Below, one piece after another: positions 35,580 to 44,097 of a DNA stretch of 44,477 nucleotides. Where the stretch lies: assembly GCA_017305935.1 (NCBI GenBank), contig JAFKJU010000041.1, positions 1-44,477 on the forward strand, read 5' to 3'. The translations under genes were made by a program, and so were the position numbers. The notes beneath the pieces were generated by a model, which was given only the letters and a program-made list of their open reading frames with translations, made no database searches and was not told the DNA's origin. The stretch comes from Hyphomicrobiales bacterium (lineage in GTDB: Bacteria > Pseudomonadota > Alphaproteobacteria > Rhizobiales > Rhizobiaceae). Position 1 is the stretch's first letter; every line of letters begins with the position of its first letter.

Positions 35580-36485
35580 TCAGGCCTGTTCGGCATAGGC
35601 GTGCGCCTCGCCGACGATCCAGTCCACGAAGGCCGCGACGGAAGGATCCCTCGCCCGCGCCGCCGGCGTCACGACATAATAGGAACTCTGGCTTTTCACC
35701 CGGTGTGGCACGGCAACGACGAGCTGGCCGGTTTCCAGCTCGGTGCGGATCAGGAATTCCGGCATCAGCGCCACGCCGAGCCCGGCGATGCAGGCCTGCG
35801 TCACCGTCGAAAACTGCTCGAACCACATGCCCTGCGCCGGAGGCGGCGCTTCGCCGGCGCTGGCGAACCAGTGCTCCCAGGCACCGGGGCGCGAACTCAT
35901 GTGGAACAGCGGCAGGCCGGCGAGATCGCGCGGGCTTTCCAGCGCATGCGCCTGCTTGAAGGCCGCCGCGCAGACCGGCACCACCGTCTCGGCCATCAGG
36001 AAGGTCGAGATCGCATCCGGCCAGTCCGCCTGGCCAATATGGATGGCGGCGTCGATGCCTTCCTTGCCGAAATCGAACCGGCCGATGCGAGTGGCGAAAT
36101 TGAGGATGATTTCCGGGTGACGGGCGACGAAACCGGGAATGCGCGGCATCAGCCAGCGGGTGCCGAAGGTCGGCAGGATGGCGAGGTTGAGGCTGTTGCC
36201 GTGCCGGCGTGTCATGATATCCAGGGAAGCCATGCGCAGCATCTTCAGCGCCGTGCCGACGGTTTCGGAATAGCTGCGTCCCTCCGGCGTCAGAAAGACG
36301 CCGCGGCCGTTACGCTCGAACAGGCGCACGCCGAGCTGGTCCTCGAGCTGCGCCACCTGGCGGCTGACGGCGCTCTGGGTCAAGGAAAGCTCGCTGGCGG
36401 CGGCGGAAAAGCTGCCAAGCCGCGCCACGCTTTCGAAGGCGGCGAGTGCGCTGGTGGAGGGCAGGAAACGGCGTTGCAGGACCAT
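35580..36485 (-). CDS. LysR-family regulator, likely of gcdH
   Basis: A 301-residue LysR-type transcriptional regulator. The winged helix-turn-helix is at residues about 10-65 (STSALAAFESVARLGSFSAA, then TQSAVSRQVAQLEDQLGVRL), followed by the effector-binding domain. The ATG at 36485 is preferred to one at 36515 because it matches the usual start of this family (VLQRRFLPSTSALAAFE) and has GGGA nearby. It is GcvA-like in its N-terminus. The gene is divergent from gcdH, and a strong palindrome lies directly upstream, so it probably controls gcdH and itself, perhaps in response to a glutarate or lysine catabolite. Confidence 0.9.
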   Translation of the reverse strand: MVLQRRFLPSTSALAAFESVARLGSFSAAASELSLTQSAVSRQVAQLEDQLGVRLFERNGRGVFLTPEGRSYSETVGTALKMLRMASLDIMTRRHGNSLNLAILPTFGTRWLMPRIPGFVARHPEIILNFATRIGRFDFGKEGIDAAIHIGQADWPDAISTFLMAETVVPVCAAAFKQAHALESPRDLAGLPLFHMSSRPGAWEHWFASAGEAPPPAQGMWFEQFSTVTQACIAGLGVALMPEFLIRTELETGQLVVAVPHRVKSQSSYYVVTPAARARDPSVAAFVDWIVGEAHAYAEQA

Positions 36486-36490
36486 GGTCC

Positions 36491-36509
36491 CTATTCCTAA
36501 ATGGAATAG
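36491..36509. promoter_or_regulatory. LysR-type operator between lysR and gcdH
   Basis: A perfect 7-bp inverted repeat CTATTCC-TAAAT-GGAATAG. It contains the T-N11-A arrangement typical of LysR binding sites. It lies 6 bases upstream of the regulator's start codon and 74 bases from gcdH, where binding could both repress the regulator gene and control gcdH. Confidence 0.7.
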
Positions 36510-36582
36510 CGGCATGAGTAAACAGAGGTTGCCGCGCCCGGGCGAAACCGGTATCCACGATGAAAAGTCATAGGAGGCGACA

Positions 36583-37764
36583 ATGGCGGCACAATTTTCC
36601 TGGAGCGATCCCTTTCTGCTGGAGGACCAGCTCACCGACGAAGAACGGATGATCCGCGATAGCGCGGCGGCCTTCGCCAAGGAAGAACTGGCGCCGCGCG
36701 TCGAAGCCGCCTATCTCGATGAAAAGACCGATGCCGGCCTCTTCCGCCTGATGGGCCAGACCGGCCTGCTCGGCATCACCGCCCCGGCCGAATACGGCGC
36801 CGCCGGCGCCGGCTACGTGTCCTACGGCCTCGTCGCCCGCGAAGTCGAGCGCGTCGATTCCGGCTATCGCTCGATGATGAGCGTGCAATCGTCGCTGGTC
36901 ATCTATCCGATCCAGGCCTATGGCTCGGAAGAGCAGCGCCAGAAATACCTGCCGGGCCTGATCTCCGGCGAGCTGATCGGCTGTTTCGGCCTGACCGAGC
37001 CGGATGCCGGCTCCGATCCGGGCGGCATGAACACCCGCGCCGAAAAGATCGAGGGCGGCTATCGCCTGCGCGGCTCGAAGATGTGGATTTCCAACGCGCC
37101 GATCGCCGACGTCTTCGTCGTCTGGGCGAAATCGGCCGCCCACGACAACCAGATCCGCGGTTTCATCCTCGAAAAGGGCATGAAGGGCCTCTCTGCGCCG
37201 AAGATCGGCGGCAAGCTGTCGCTGCGCGCCTCGATAACAGGCGAAATCGTCATGGACGGCGTCGAAGTCGGTGAGGATGCGCTGCTGCCCAACGTGTCCG
37301 GCCTCAAGGGTCCGTTCGGCTGCCTCAACCGCGCCCGTTTCGGCATTTCCTGGGGCGTCATGGGGGCGGCCGAGGATTGCTGGCACCGCGCCCGCCAGTA
37401 TGGCCTCGACCGAAAGCAGTTCGGCAAGCCGCTGGCCGGCATGCAGCTTTACCAGAAGAAGCTTGCCGACATGCAGACGGAAATCGCGCTCGGTCTTCAG
37501 GCCAGCTTGCGTGTCGGCCGCCTGATGGACGAGCACAAGTTCGCCCCGGAAATGATCTCGATCGTCAAGCGCAACAATTGCGGCAAGGCGCTGGATATCG
37601 CCCGCCAGGCCCGCGACATGCATGGCGGCAACGGCATCCAGATCGAATACCATGTCATGCGCCATTCGCAGAACCTGGAAACGGTCAACACCTATGAAGG
37701 CACGCATGATGTGCATGCGCTGATCCTCGGCCGCGCCCAGACTGGCCTGCAGGCCTTCTTCTGA
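36583..37764 (+). CDS. gcdH: Glutaryl-CoA dehydrogenase
   Basis: A 393-residue mitochondrial-type acyl-CoA dehydrogenase that oxidises and decarboxylates glutaryl-CoA to crotonyl-CoA in lysine, hydroxylysine and tryptophan catabolism. Characteristic elements are [38 protein letters not shown], and the C-terminal [15 protein letters not shown], where Glu372 is the likely catalytic base. AGGAGG is found just before the ATG. The chain is full length. It is divergent from the LysR regulator and followed by a hairpin at 37791-37814. Confidence 0.95.
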   Translation: MAAQFSWSDPFLLEDQLTDEERMIRDSAAAFAKEELAPRVEAAYLDEKTDAGLFRLMGQTGLLGITAPAEYGAAGAGYVSYGLVAREVERVDSGYRSMMSVQSSLVIYPIQAYGSEEQRQKYLPGLISGELIGCFGLTEPDAGSDPGGMNTRAEKIEGGYRLRGSKMWISNAPIADVFVVWAKSAAHDNQIRGFILEKGMKGLSAPKIGGKLSLRASITGEIVMDGVEVGEDALLPNVSGLKGPFGCLNRARFGISWGVMGAAEDCWHRARQYGLDRKQFGKPLAGMQLYQKKLADMQTEIALGLQASLRVGRLMDEHKFAPEMISIVKRNNCGKALDIARQARDMHGGNGIQIEYHVMRHSQNLETVNTYEGTHDVHALILGRAQTGLQAFF

Positions 37765-37790
37765 GCCATCTCGCCATTCCGTGATGTTTC

Positions 37791-37814
37791 AAGGGCCGCC
37801 GAGGAGCGGCCCTT
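37791..37814 (+). terminator. Hairpin after gcdH
   Basis: A perfect 9-bp stem (AAGGGCCGC at 37791-37799 with GCGGCCCTT at 37806-37814) and a 6-base loop lies 27 bases after the gcdH stop. The T-run after it is short, so termination may be partial. It overlaps an in-frame TTG of the next gene, which makes that TTG an unlikely start. Confidence 0.6.
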
Positions 37815-37872
37815 GTCATTTATCGCCGACGCAACTTGCATCCGCCGCCAAGACGCGGCACCTCTCATCCCC

Positions 37873-38457
37873 ATGTTCACGCTTCGCGCCCCGGTTTCCG
37901 TCTCGCAGGAGATCAAGAAGAGCAAGTTTCTCGGCCATGCCGCCCCCGTCGCCTCAGAAGAGGAGGCGCGCGCCTTCCTGGCCGGCCATTCCGATCTCGC
38001 CGCCAATCACAATTGCTGGGCCTGGCGCATCGGGCAGGCCTATCGCTTCAGCGATGACGGCGAGCCGAAGGGCACGGCCGGCAAGCCGATACTGCAGGCT
38101 ATCGATGGACAGGGGCTGGATAACGTCGCTGTCGTCGTTACCCGCTGGTTCGGCGGCATCCTGCTCGGCAGTGGCGGGCTGATGCGCGCCTATGGCGGCA
38201 CGGCGGCCGCCTGCCTGCGCGAGGGCGAAAGGGTCGAGGTCATCGCCTTGGCGACCGGAACGGTCACCTGCGCTTTTTCCGATCTGGCGCTGATGAAGGC
38301 GCGGCTCGCGGCGCTGCCGGGCACGGATATCGTTGCCGAGGATTTCTTAGATACGGGAGCGCGGCTGACCGTGCGTGTGCCGGCGCAGACGGTCGGCGCG
38401 CTCGAAACCCTGGTCACGGATATTTCACGCGGCAAGGCGCTCGTCGATTTCGACTGA
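37873..38457 (+). CDS. YigZ/IMPACT family protein
   Basis: A 194-residue protein of the UPF0029 family. The signature region NHNCWAWRIG, then FSDDGEPKGTAGKPILQAI and VTRWFGGILLGSGGLMRAYG, is typical of YigZ and of the N-terminal domain of eukaryotic IMPACT. The ATG at 37873 is the natural family start (MFTLRAPVSVSQEIKKSKF); a TTG at 37813 lies inside the terminator hairpin. There is no clear ribosome binding site. The function is uncertain; a role at the ribosome or in RNA binding is likely. It is convergent with the small anchored protein gene. Confidence 0.92.
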   Translation: MFTLRAPVSVSQEIKKSKFLGHAAPVASEEEARAFLAGHSDLAANHNCWAWRIGQAYRFSDDGEPKGTAGKPILQAIDGQGLDNVAVVVTRWFGGILLGSGGLMRAYGGTAAACLREGERVEVIALATGTVTCAFSDLALMKARLAALPGTDIVAEDFLDTGARLTVRVPAQTVGALETLVTDISRGKALVDFD

Positions 38458-38490
38458 GCGCCTTCTCTGTTCAAGCCTGTTGCGTTACAT

Positions 38491-38892
38491 TTACTGCGCC
38501 GTTCCGTCCGGCGTGACCCGCTGCGTCGGTCCACCCGTGCCGGATTCCGGCGTCGGGTCGCGGTCGACCGGGGCGGTCTGCTGCGTGCCGGCGGGAACGT
38601 TGTCGTCGAAGGTGCCGTTACCGGTCGGCTGGTTCGGCACCGTGTTCGTCGCCGGCGCGGTGCCGGTGGTCGTCGTGGTCTGAGCAGCGTCTGGAGCATT
38701 GCGCTTGGCGCCTTCACCCCAGATTTCCGCGCCGCCCCAAGCCAGGAAGGCGAGCAGGATGCCGCAGATGAGCACATAGAGCACCGGGCGGCCGAGCCGT
38801 CCCTGACGGGCTTCGCGCGGCGTCAGCGGCTCGGTGGTTTCCTTGCGGGCGGTTGAAACGACGTCGCCGCGTTCATCGACATATTGGGCCAT
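38491..38892 (-). CDS. Small anchored protein under an EcfG-type promoter
   Basis: A 133-residue protein with one membrane segment at about 36-54 (PVLYVLICGILLAFLAWGG). The N-terminal 35 residues are charged and likely cytoplasmic; the C-terminal 75 residues are Thr/Pro/Gly/Asn-rich, low in complexity, and likely periplasmic. The ATG at 38892 has AGGAGG 6 bases upstream. No known domain is seen. An exact EcfG-type promoter lies about 57 bases before the start, so it is probably stress-induced; a role at the envelope is inferred from topology only. Confidence 0.8.
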   Translation of the reverse strand: MAQYVDERGDVVSTARKETTEPLTPREARQGRLGRPVLYVLICGILLAFLAWGGAEIWGEGAKRNAPDAAQTTTTTGTAPATNTVPNQPTGNGTFDDNVPAGTQQTAPVDRDPTPESGTGGPTQRVTPDGTAQ

Positions 38893-38948
38893 GGCGTCAC
38901 CTCCTGATGGCTTTTCCATCGTGCTGCCGGCGGCAGCCTCGATGGACC

Positions 38949-38973
38949 AACGGTCGATGGCCGCAAATGTTCC
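38949..38973 (-). promoter_or_regulatory. EcfG-type promoter for the small anchored protein
   Basis: On the minus strand GGAAC (38973-38969), 16 bases, CGTT (38952-38949): an exact consensus match located 57 bases before the start codon at 38892. It is about 30 kb from the sigma factor gene. Confidence 0.75.
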
Positions 38974-39104
38974 GATTTGAGCATTTCCTCGACATGCCCA
39001 ATGCCGACCGAGGCGCAACCGCTCCGCAACGGCATTGGCCTCCGGCGCATCCTGACGACGCGCCGGCAAGGTCGCGAGTTCGACGGGCCAGCCTTTCCCG
39101 GCGG

Positions 39105-42100
39105 TCACGCCGCCTTTTCGGCAAGCCGGTCCGTCACATAGGTTTTCAGGCCGGCGAAATCCGTCTTGCCGGACCCCAGCACCGGCACCTTGCCGTGCAG
39201 AATCTCGGAGGGCACGGCAAGTTCCGGAATGCCCTTGCTGCGCGCATGGGCCAGCAGTTCGCTGCGGTTCGCCCCGTCATTGTCTGTGACCAGCACCAGC
39301 CGTTCGCCCTTGCGCGGATCGCTGACGGCGACGACACCGACGGCGCTGCCCGGCCACAACTCGGCCGCCATGGCCTCGACGGCAGCCAGCGACACCATTT
39401 CGCCGCCGATCTTGGCGAATCGCTTGGCGCGGCCGCGAATGGCGATGAAGCCGTCCGCATCGATGGTGACGATGTCGCCGGTGTCGTGCCAGCCATCGGC
39501 AGGAACGACCAGCACGCCCGGATTTTCCGCCAGCAGGTAGCCGGCCATCACATTCGGCCCGCGAATGAACAGGCGGCCACCCTCCTCGACGCCGGGCACC
39601 GGCTCCAGCCGCGCTTCCATGCCGGGCATCATCTTGCCGACCGTGCCGGGCCGGTTGTACATCGGCGTATTCAGCGCGATGACCGGGGCCGCCTCGGTGA
39701 CGCCATAGCCTTCGAGGATGCGGATGCCGAATTTTTCCATGTAGGTTTCGCGGGTCGAGCGCTTCACGGGCTCCGCACCGGCGAAGCAATAGCGGATCGA
39801 GCGGAAGTCGTAAGGATGCGCGACGCGCGCATAGCCGGCGAGGAACGTATCGGTGCCGAAGATGATCGTCGCATTGCTGGAATAGATCGCCTCCGGAATG
39901 AGACGATAATGCAATGGCGACGGATAGAGATAGACCGGCACGCCGCTTGCCAGCGGCAGGATGGTGCCGGCCGTCAGGCCGAAGGAATGGAACAGCGGCA
40001 GTACGTTGAACAGCTTGTCGCCACTGTGGAAATCGACGCGCGCCTCCGCCTGCGAGACATTGGCGAGGATGTTGGCATGGGTGAGCACCACGCCTTTCGG
40101 CGTGCCTTCCGAGCCGGAGGTGAACAGGATCACCGCCCGGTCGCCGGCCTTGCGGGCGACCAGCGGGCGCCTGCGCAGGAGGAGGCCGGCGATCTTGTTC
40201 CAGGCGGAGACGGTTTCGCGCAGGTCGTCGAGATAGACGATGCGCAGGCCAGAGGCCGCCAGACCGTCGACGACCGGTTCAAGGCGGGCTTGCGTGATGA
40301 AGGCGCGCGAGGTCAGGATGGTGCGCACCTGCGCCGCAGCGCAGGCGGCCTTGAGGTTGGAAAGACCGGCGGTAAAGTTCATCATCGCCGGCACCTTGCC
40401 GGCCGACATGAGGCCGAGCAGGGAGACGACCGTGCCATTGGCGTTCGGCAGCAGCAAGCCGAGCGCATCCTCTGCCGGGAACATCGCCTTGAACTTGCCG
40501 GCCAGCACGCGCGCGCCGGTCAGCATGCGGCCATAGCTGAGCCCTCCGCTCAACGGATCCTCGATTGCCGCGCGGCCCATGCCGATATCGCGGGCGGTGG
40601 CGACGATTTCCTGCAGAACCGTACCGGTGCGGCCGCTGGTCTTGAAGACGAGATCGGACATGATGCGGTAGAGCCCGGCTGCGGCGGCCTGCCGCCGCTT
40701 GCGGCCCTTCAGTTCTTGATCGACAGACAGGCGTACCGGCTCGGCGATGGTGACCACCACCTTGGGGAAAAGCTGCTTGCGGATCTGCGACGAGGACAGG
40801 CGCGACATGATCGAGCGTTCGAGACCATCGATCTTGATGGGCACGACCAGCGAACCGGTGCGGTCGGCGACCATGGCGGCGCCGTCATAGACCTTCATCA
40901 GGCTGCCGGTGACCGTCAGGCGTCCCTCGGGGAAGATGACCAGCGGTTCGCCACCCTCGACGCAGCGGATCAGCGAGCGCGTCGCCATCGGCTTGGTGGG
41001 ATCGAGCGGGAAGGCGTTGACGATCTTGAGGAAAGGCCTCACCCACCAGCGCCGCGCGATATCGGTGTTGATGGCGAAGACCGGCTGGCGCATGCCGCGG
41101 CTGTCGGTCAGCGCCATGGCGAGCGGCGCATCGAGGAAGGAGACGTGATTCAGCGCCAGGATCGGCGTGGCACCCGCCTTGGCAAGGTTTTCCATGCCAT
41201 GCACTTCGAGGCGGAAGAAGGCGCGCATCAGGATCGAGATGAAATCGCGCAAGGGGCTTGTCGGCAACACCCTGAACATCGCGATGGCAGCCAGGATCGA
41301 GGCGACGCCGAGGCCGATGGCGATGACGGCGAGCGAAGCGCCGGCCGCCTGCAACAGCGCGACGGCCAGGCCGCCGACGGTCATGAACACGGCGTTCAGC
41401 ACATTGTTGGCGGCAACCGCGCGGGCGCGCTTTTCCGGCTGCGCCCAGGCCTGCAGGGCGGCGAAGCTCGGCACGATCAGGAAGGCGGCGCTGATGGCGG
41501 CGAGCGCCAGGTCGACGGCGACATGGATGGCGCCCGGCTGGGCGAAAAAGGCGCGCAGGCCGTCAACCTCGACGGTGGCGACCGGGGTGCGGGAAATCAG
41601 CAGGCCGAGATCGATGGCGACAAGGCCCGCGAGAACGGTGCCGACCACGGCATGCAGCAGCACGATACGGCCGGCCGACAACCAGGCGGCGATCGAGGAA
41701 CCGAGGGCGATCGCGATCGCGAACACGGTCAGATAGGCGGTGATGATGATCTCGCCTCCACCGAGGCTCTTGACCAGCGGCGGCAGAATCGACAGCATGA
41801 TCGCGCCCATCAGCCAGAACCAGGAAACCATCAGCGATGTCACCAGCATCCGCCGCTCGCCGCAGATCTCGCGGGTCAGGCGCATGGTGGAGCGCAGGAT
41901 ATTGGCGTCGATGGTCAAACCCGGTGCGGCCGGCCCGGTGCGCGGAATGAGGCAGCTCGCGCCCCAAGCGATGGCGGCAAAGCCGACGACCAGGGGGCCG
42001 AAGACAGCCGGGTGATCGCCGCCGCCGGCAAAGGAAATGCCGGCGAAGATCGTGCCGGTGAGGATGGCGATGAAGGTCGCACCCTCGATCCAGGCATTGG

Positions 42101-42533
42101 CGGCCGGAAGTTCGGCGCTGGAAAGCTGTTCCGGCAGGATGGCATATTTGATCGGCCCGAACAGCGCCGAGCCGACGCCGAAGAGGAACAGCGCCGCCAT
42201 CATGCCCTCGATGGAATGGAAGGCGATGGCGGCGACCGCCAGCATGGCGGCGGCGATTTCGCCGAGCTTCAGCCAGCGGGCGACGACGGCCTTGTCGAAG
42301 CGGTCGGCAAGCTCGCCGCCAACCGCGGAGAGCAGAAGGAAGGGCGCCATGAAGATAGCGCCGGCCAGCGTTACCAGCGACGCCGCCTCGTCCGCGCTCA
42401 GCTTGGCGAGGATAAGAAAGACAAGCGTGTTCTTCAGGAAATTATCGTTGAAAGCGGCGAAGAATTGCGTCCAGAACAGCGGCGCGAAGCGCCGGGACAG
42501 CATGAGCGGCTTTTCCGCGAATGTATCGGCCAT
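39105..42533 (-). CDS. LplT-PlsC-Aas-type lysophospholipid transporter/acyltransferase/acyl-ACP synthetase
   Basis: A 1142-residue trifunctional membrane protein. Residues 1 to about 420 form an MFS-like transporter (LplT-like; FFAAFNDNFLKNTLVFLILA, then GPIKYAILPEQLS). Residues 440-640 form a PlsC-type acyltransferase with the HX4D motif (His463, Asp468 in NHVSFLD) and FPEGR at 534-538. From about 690 an AMP-binding acyl-CoA/acyl-ACP synthetase follows, with TSGSEGTPKG at about 804-814. Together they import lysophospholipids and reacylate them using activated fatty acids. In E. coli the transporter (LplT) is separate from Aas; in alphaproteobacteria they are fused. The ATG at 42533 has GAGGAGG 5 bases upstream. 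It is divergent from a TetR regulator. Confidence 0.92.
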   Translation of the reverse strand: MADTFAEKPLMLSRRFAPLFWTQFFAAFNDNFLKNTLVFLILAKLSADEAASLVTLAGAIFMAPFLLLSAVGGELADRFDKAVVARWLKLGEIAAAMLAVAAIAFHSIEGMMAALFLFGVGSALFGPIKYAILPEQLSSAELPAANAWIEGATFIAILTGTIFAGISFAGGGDHPAVFGPLVVGFAAIAWGASCLIPRTGPAAPGLTIDANILRSTMRLTREICGERRMLVTSLMVSWFWLMGAIMLSILPPLVKSLGGGEIIITAYLTVFAIAIALGSSIAAWLSAGRIVLLHAVVGTVLAGLVAIDLGLLISRTPVATVEVDGLRAFFAQPGAIHVAVDLALAAISAAFLIVPSFAALQAWAQPEKRARAVAANNVLNAVFMTVGGLAVALLQAAGASLAVIAIGLGVASILAAIAMFRVLPTSPLRDFISILMRAFFRLEVHGMENLAKAGATPILALNHVSFLDAPLAMALTDSRGMRQPVFAINTDIARRWWVRPFLKIVNAFPLDPTKPMATRSLIRCVEGGEPLVIFPEGRLTVTGSLMKVYDGAAMVADRTGSLVVPIKIDGLERSIMSRLSSSQIRKQLFPKVVVTIAEPVRLSVDQELKGRKRRQAAAAGLYRIMSDLVFKTSGRTGTVLQEIVATARDIGMGRAAIEDPLSGGLSYGRMLTGARVLAGKFKAMFPAEDALGLLLPNANGTVVSLLGLMSAGKVPAMMNFTAGLSNLKAACAAAQVRTILTSRAFITQARLEPVVDGLAASGLRIVYLDDLRETVSAWNKIAGLLLRRRPLVARKAGDRAVILFTSGSEGTPKGVVLTHANILANVSQAEARVDFHSGDKLFNVLPLFHSFGLTAGTILPLASGVPVYLYPSPLHYRLIPEAIYSSNATIIFGTDTFLAGYARVAHPYDFRSIRYCFAGAEPVKRSTRETYMEKFGIRILEGYGVTEAAPVIALNTPMYNRPGTVGKMMPGMEARLEPVPGVEEGGRLFIRGPNVMAGYLLAENPGVLVVPADGWHDTGDIVTIDADGFIAIRGRAKRFAKIGGEMVSLAAVEAMAAELWPGSAVGVVAVSDPRKGERLVLVTDNDGANRSELLAHARSKGIPELAVPSEILHGKVPVLGSGKTDFAGLKTYVTDRLAEKAA

Positions 42534-42582
42534 GGTTTCCTCCTCCGGCAGCGCGTTCCCCGCCGGCGGCTCAAAATGAGCT

Positions 42583-42595
42583 TGAACGCTGTTCA
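42583..42595. promoter_or_regulatory. TetR operator-like palindrome, copy 1
   Basis: TGAAC-GCT-GTTCA (42583-42595), a 5-bp inverted repeat close to the LplT-PlsC-Aas start. It shares the GnTCA core with the two palindromes to its right. It lies within a larger imperfect repeat AAAATGA...TCATTTT (42573-42599). Confidence 0.5.
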
Positions 42596-42611
42596 TTTTA
42601 AGCTAGAATAA

Positions 42612-42630
42612 TTTTGATCACTGTTCAATC
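42612..42630. promoter_or_regulatory. TetR operator-like palindrome, copy 2
   Basis: TTTTGATCA-C-TGTTCAATC: an imperfect version of copy 3, with seven of the nine positions of each arm matching copy 3. It lies midway between the two divergent start codons. Confidence 0.5.
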
Positions 42631-42634
42631 TCTT

Positions 42635-42653
42635 TTTTGAGCACTGCTCAAAA
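42635..42653. promoter_or_regulatory. TetR operator-like palindrome, copy 3 (perfect)
   Basis: TTTTGAGCA-C-TGCTCAAAA is a perfect 9-bp inverted repeat around one central base. It lies 20 bases before the TetR start codon, where binding would block expression of the regulator, and it faces the phospholipid gene as well. It is the best-conserved of three related sites. Confidence 0.7.
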
Positions 42654-42672
42654 TTAAATTTCCGGAGCATGA

Positions 42673-43302
42673 ATGCCTATTTCCCCCGAACAGAAAGAGG
42701 AGCTGACGCAACGGATCCTCGAAGTCACCGAGCGGCAGATCGCCGAAAACGGGCTGGCGGCGGTTTCGACGCGCTCGATCGCCCGCGAGGCCGGGTGCTC
42801 CGGCGGCTCGATCTATACGCGCTTTTCCGATTTTGACGATCTGGTGCTGGCGGTCAATTCGCGGGCGCTCGCGCGTTTCGGCGCGGTGCTGGATAGGCTG
42901 GCAGCGGAGGCGGGCAACCTTTCCATCGAGGACCGCCTGATCGCCATGGCCTTCGCTTATCTCGATTTTGCGCTCAGCGAACGCAATAGCTGGAGCGCGC
43001 TGTTCGAGCACCGGCTTGCCGATGGCGATACCCTGCCCGACTGGCATCGGCGGGATCACCTGCGGCTGTTTGCCTATATCGAGGCTCCGCTGCTTGAATT
43101 TGATCCCGAACTCACCGAAGAACAGGCCGGCCAGCTCGCCCGCACGCTCTATTCGGCCGTCCACGGTATCGTCTCGGTCAGCATCGAGGACCGGCTGGGG
43201 CGGGTCGAGACCGAGGTGCTGCGCCGCCAGATCGCCGTCGTCCTCCAGGGTATCGCCGCCGGCTGGCGGCAGGTTCCGCCCTCGCGCCTGCTGGCGCGCT
43301 GA
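42673..43302 (+). CDS. TetR-family regulator of the lipid gene
   Basis: A 209-residue TetR/AcrR regulator. The helix-turn-helix is at about residues 24-50 (AAVSTRSIAREAGCSGGSIY, followed by TRFSDFDDLVLAV), and the rest is an all-helical ligand domain. The ATG at 42673 is preceded by CCGGAG 5 bases upstream; a second, out-of-frame ATG overlaps it. It is divergent from the LplT-PlsC-Aas gene, and three palindromes lie between, so it probably represses both, with an acyl-CoA or lysophospholipid as a possible ligand. The repressed target is inferred from position. Confidence 0.9.
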   Translation: MPISPEQKEELTQRILEVTERQIAENGLAAVSTRSIAREAGCSGGSIYTRFSDFDDLVLAVNSRALARFGAVLDRLAAEAGNLSIEDRLIAMAFAYLDFALSERNSWSALFEHRLADGDTLPDWHRRDHLRLFAYIEAPLLEFDPELTEEQAGQLARTLYSAVHGIVSVSIEDRLGRVETEVLRRQIAVVLQGIAAGWRQVPPSRLLAR

Positions 43303-43380
43303 ACCGAATGGCCCACTTCGGCGTTTTCCGCGGAAAGGCAAGGCCCGGCCTCGCCGCCACGCAGGGAGAACGCCGCGACC

Positions 43381-43881
43381 ATGGACCAGATCATCGCTGA
43401 CCTCTACCACGAGACCCAGACCCCCTACCCCGTCATCTTCGCCCGGCTTTCGGCCGCCATCCTGCTCGGCGGGCTGATCGGCTGGGAACGCGAGGTGCAT
43501 GACCGGCCAGCGGGCCTGCGCACCCATATCCTCGTCTGCATGGCGGCGACGCTGTTTGCGATCATCTCCATCGAAAGCGTGCATATGGCCGGTTTTTCCG
43601 ATCCGCAGGTCCGAATCGACCCCCTGCGGGTCATCGAGGCGGTCACCGCCGGCGTCGCCTTCCTGGCAGCGGGCACGATCATCCATTCCCGCGGGCGGGT
43701 CAACGGGTTGACGACCGGCGCTGGCATGTGGATGGCTGGCGGCATCGGCCTGGCACTCGGTTTCGGCCACTGGTTCATTGCCCTGTTTGCCACCTTCGCC
43801 TGCCTGATCGTATTGCTGCTGCTCGCCCGCATGCAGATCGCAACCGCCAGCAAAGACAAGCCCTCCGCCAAGAACTCCTGA
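43381..43881 (+). CDS. MgtC/SapB family membrane protein
   Basis: A 166-residue protein with four hydrophobic segments. The pattern RLSAAILLGGLIGWEREVHD followed by RPAGLRTHILVCMAATLFAI is typical of MgtC/SapB, as is the later AGVAFLAAGTIIHSRGRVNG. MgtC proteins help survival at low magnesium and inside macrophages, and modulate the F1Fo ATPase; in environmental bacteria the role is less clear. The C-terminal soluble domain seen in some MgtC proteins is absent. GGGAGA lies 10 bases before the ATG. The TetR gene is 78 bases upstream. Confidence 0.93.
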   Translation: MDQIIADLYHETQTPYPVIFARLSAAILLGGLIGWEREVHDRPAGLRTHILVCMAATLFAIISIESVHMAGFSDPQVRIDPLRVIEAVTAGVAFLAAGTIIHSRGRVNGLTTGAGMWMAGGIGLALGFGHWFIALFATFACLIVLLLLARMQIATASKDKPSAKNS

Positions 43882-43889
43882 AAATGAAA

Positions 43890-43921
43890 GGTCCGCGCCG
43901 GCTTGTTTGCCGGCGCGGACC
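43890..43921 (-). terminator. Strong hairpin between mgtC-like gene and purU
   Basis: A perfect 13-bp stem (43890-43902 and 43909-43921) with a 6-base loop. On the minus strand the stem is followed by TTTCATTTT, so it would terminate minus-strand transcription; on the plus strand no T-run follows, so it is a weaker terminator for the MgtC-like gene. Confidence 0.75.
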
Positions 43922-44090
43922 GAAATGACGCGTAGCCGCAAGACTCCTGAAAGACTCAGCCGGGCGAGGTCCGCCGGCAGTTTCCTGCCCGCCCGCTGAA
44001 CGCTCGAAGCGACGGCGAACGGGTAGTCCGCTCCGAAACTTCACGCATCGTATCAAACCTCTCCGATCCATTGGATGTCGGAGCGTGACG
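43890..44090 (-). ncRNA. Candidate EcfG-dependent short transcript
   Basis: A stretch of about 200 bases without a recognised gene that begins, on the minus strand, at an exact EcfG-type promoter (44122-44098) and ends at the strong hairpin 43921-43890 with a T-rich tail. It would yield a transcript of about 200 nucleotides. A possible 30-codon frame (ATG at 44048, stop 43956) has GGAGAGG 9 bases upstream, but its product is Arg/Ser-rich and not recognised. It could therefore be a small RNA, a short coding RNA or neither. The call rests on signals only. Confidence 0.4.
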
Positions 44091-44097
44091 CCTCAGA

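Noticed and set aside
37813-37872. TTG at 37813 as start of the YigZ gene
   Set aside because: It lies in the right arm of the gcdH hairpin and adds 20 residues unlike any part of the family; the ATG at 37873 fits the family start.
38853-42611. 1252-codon plus-strand frame antisense to the LplT-PlsC-Aas gene
   Set aside because: Although very long, it is the shadow of a well-recognised trifunctional enzyme and is Arg/Asp/Gly/His-rich without any known motif.
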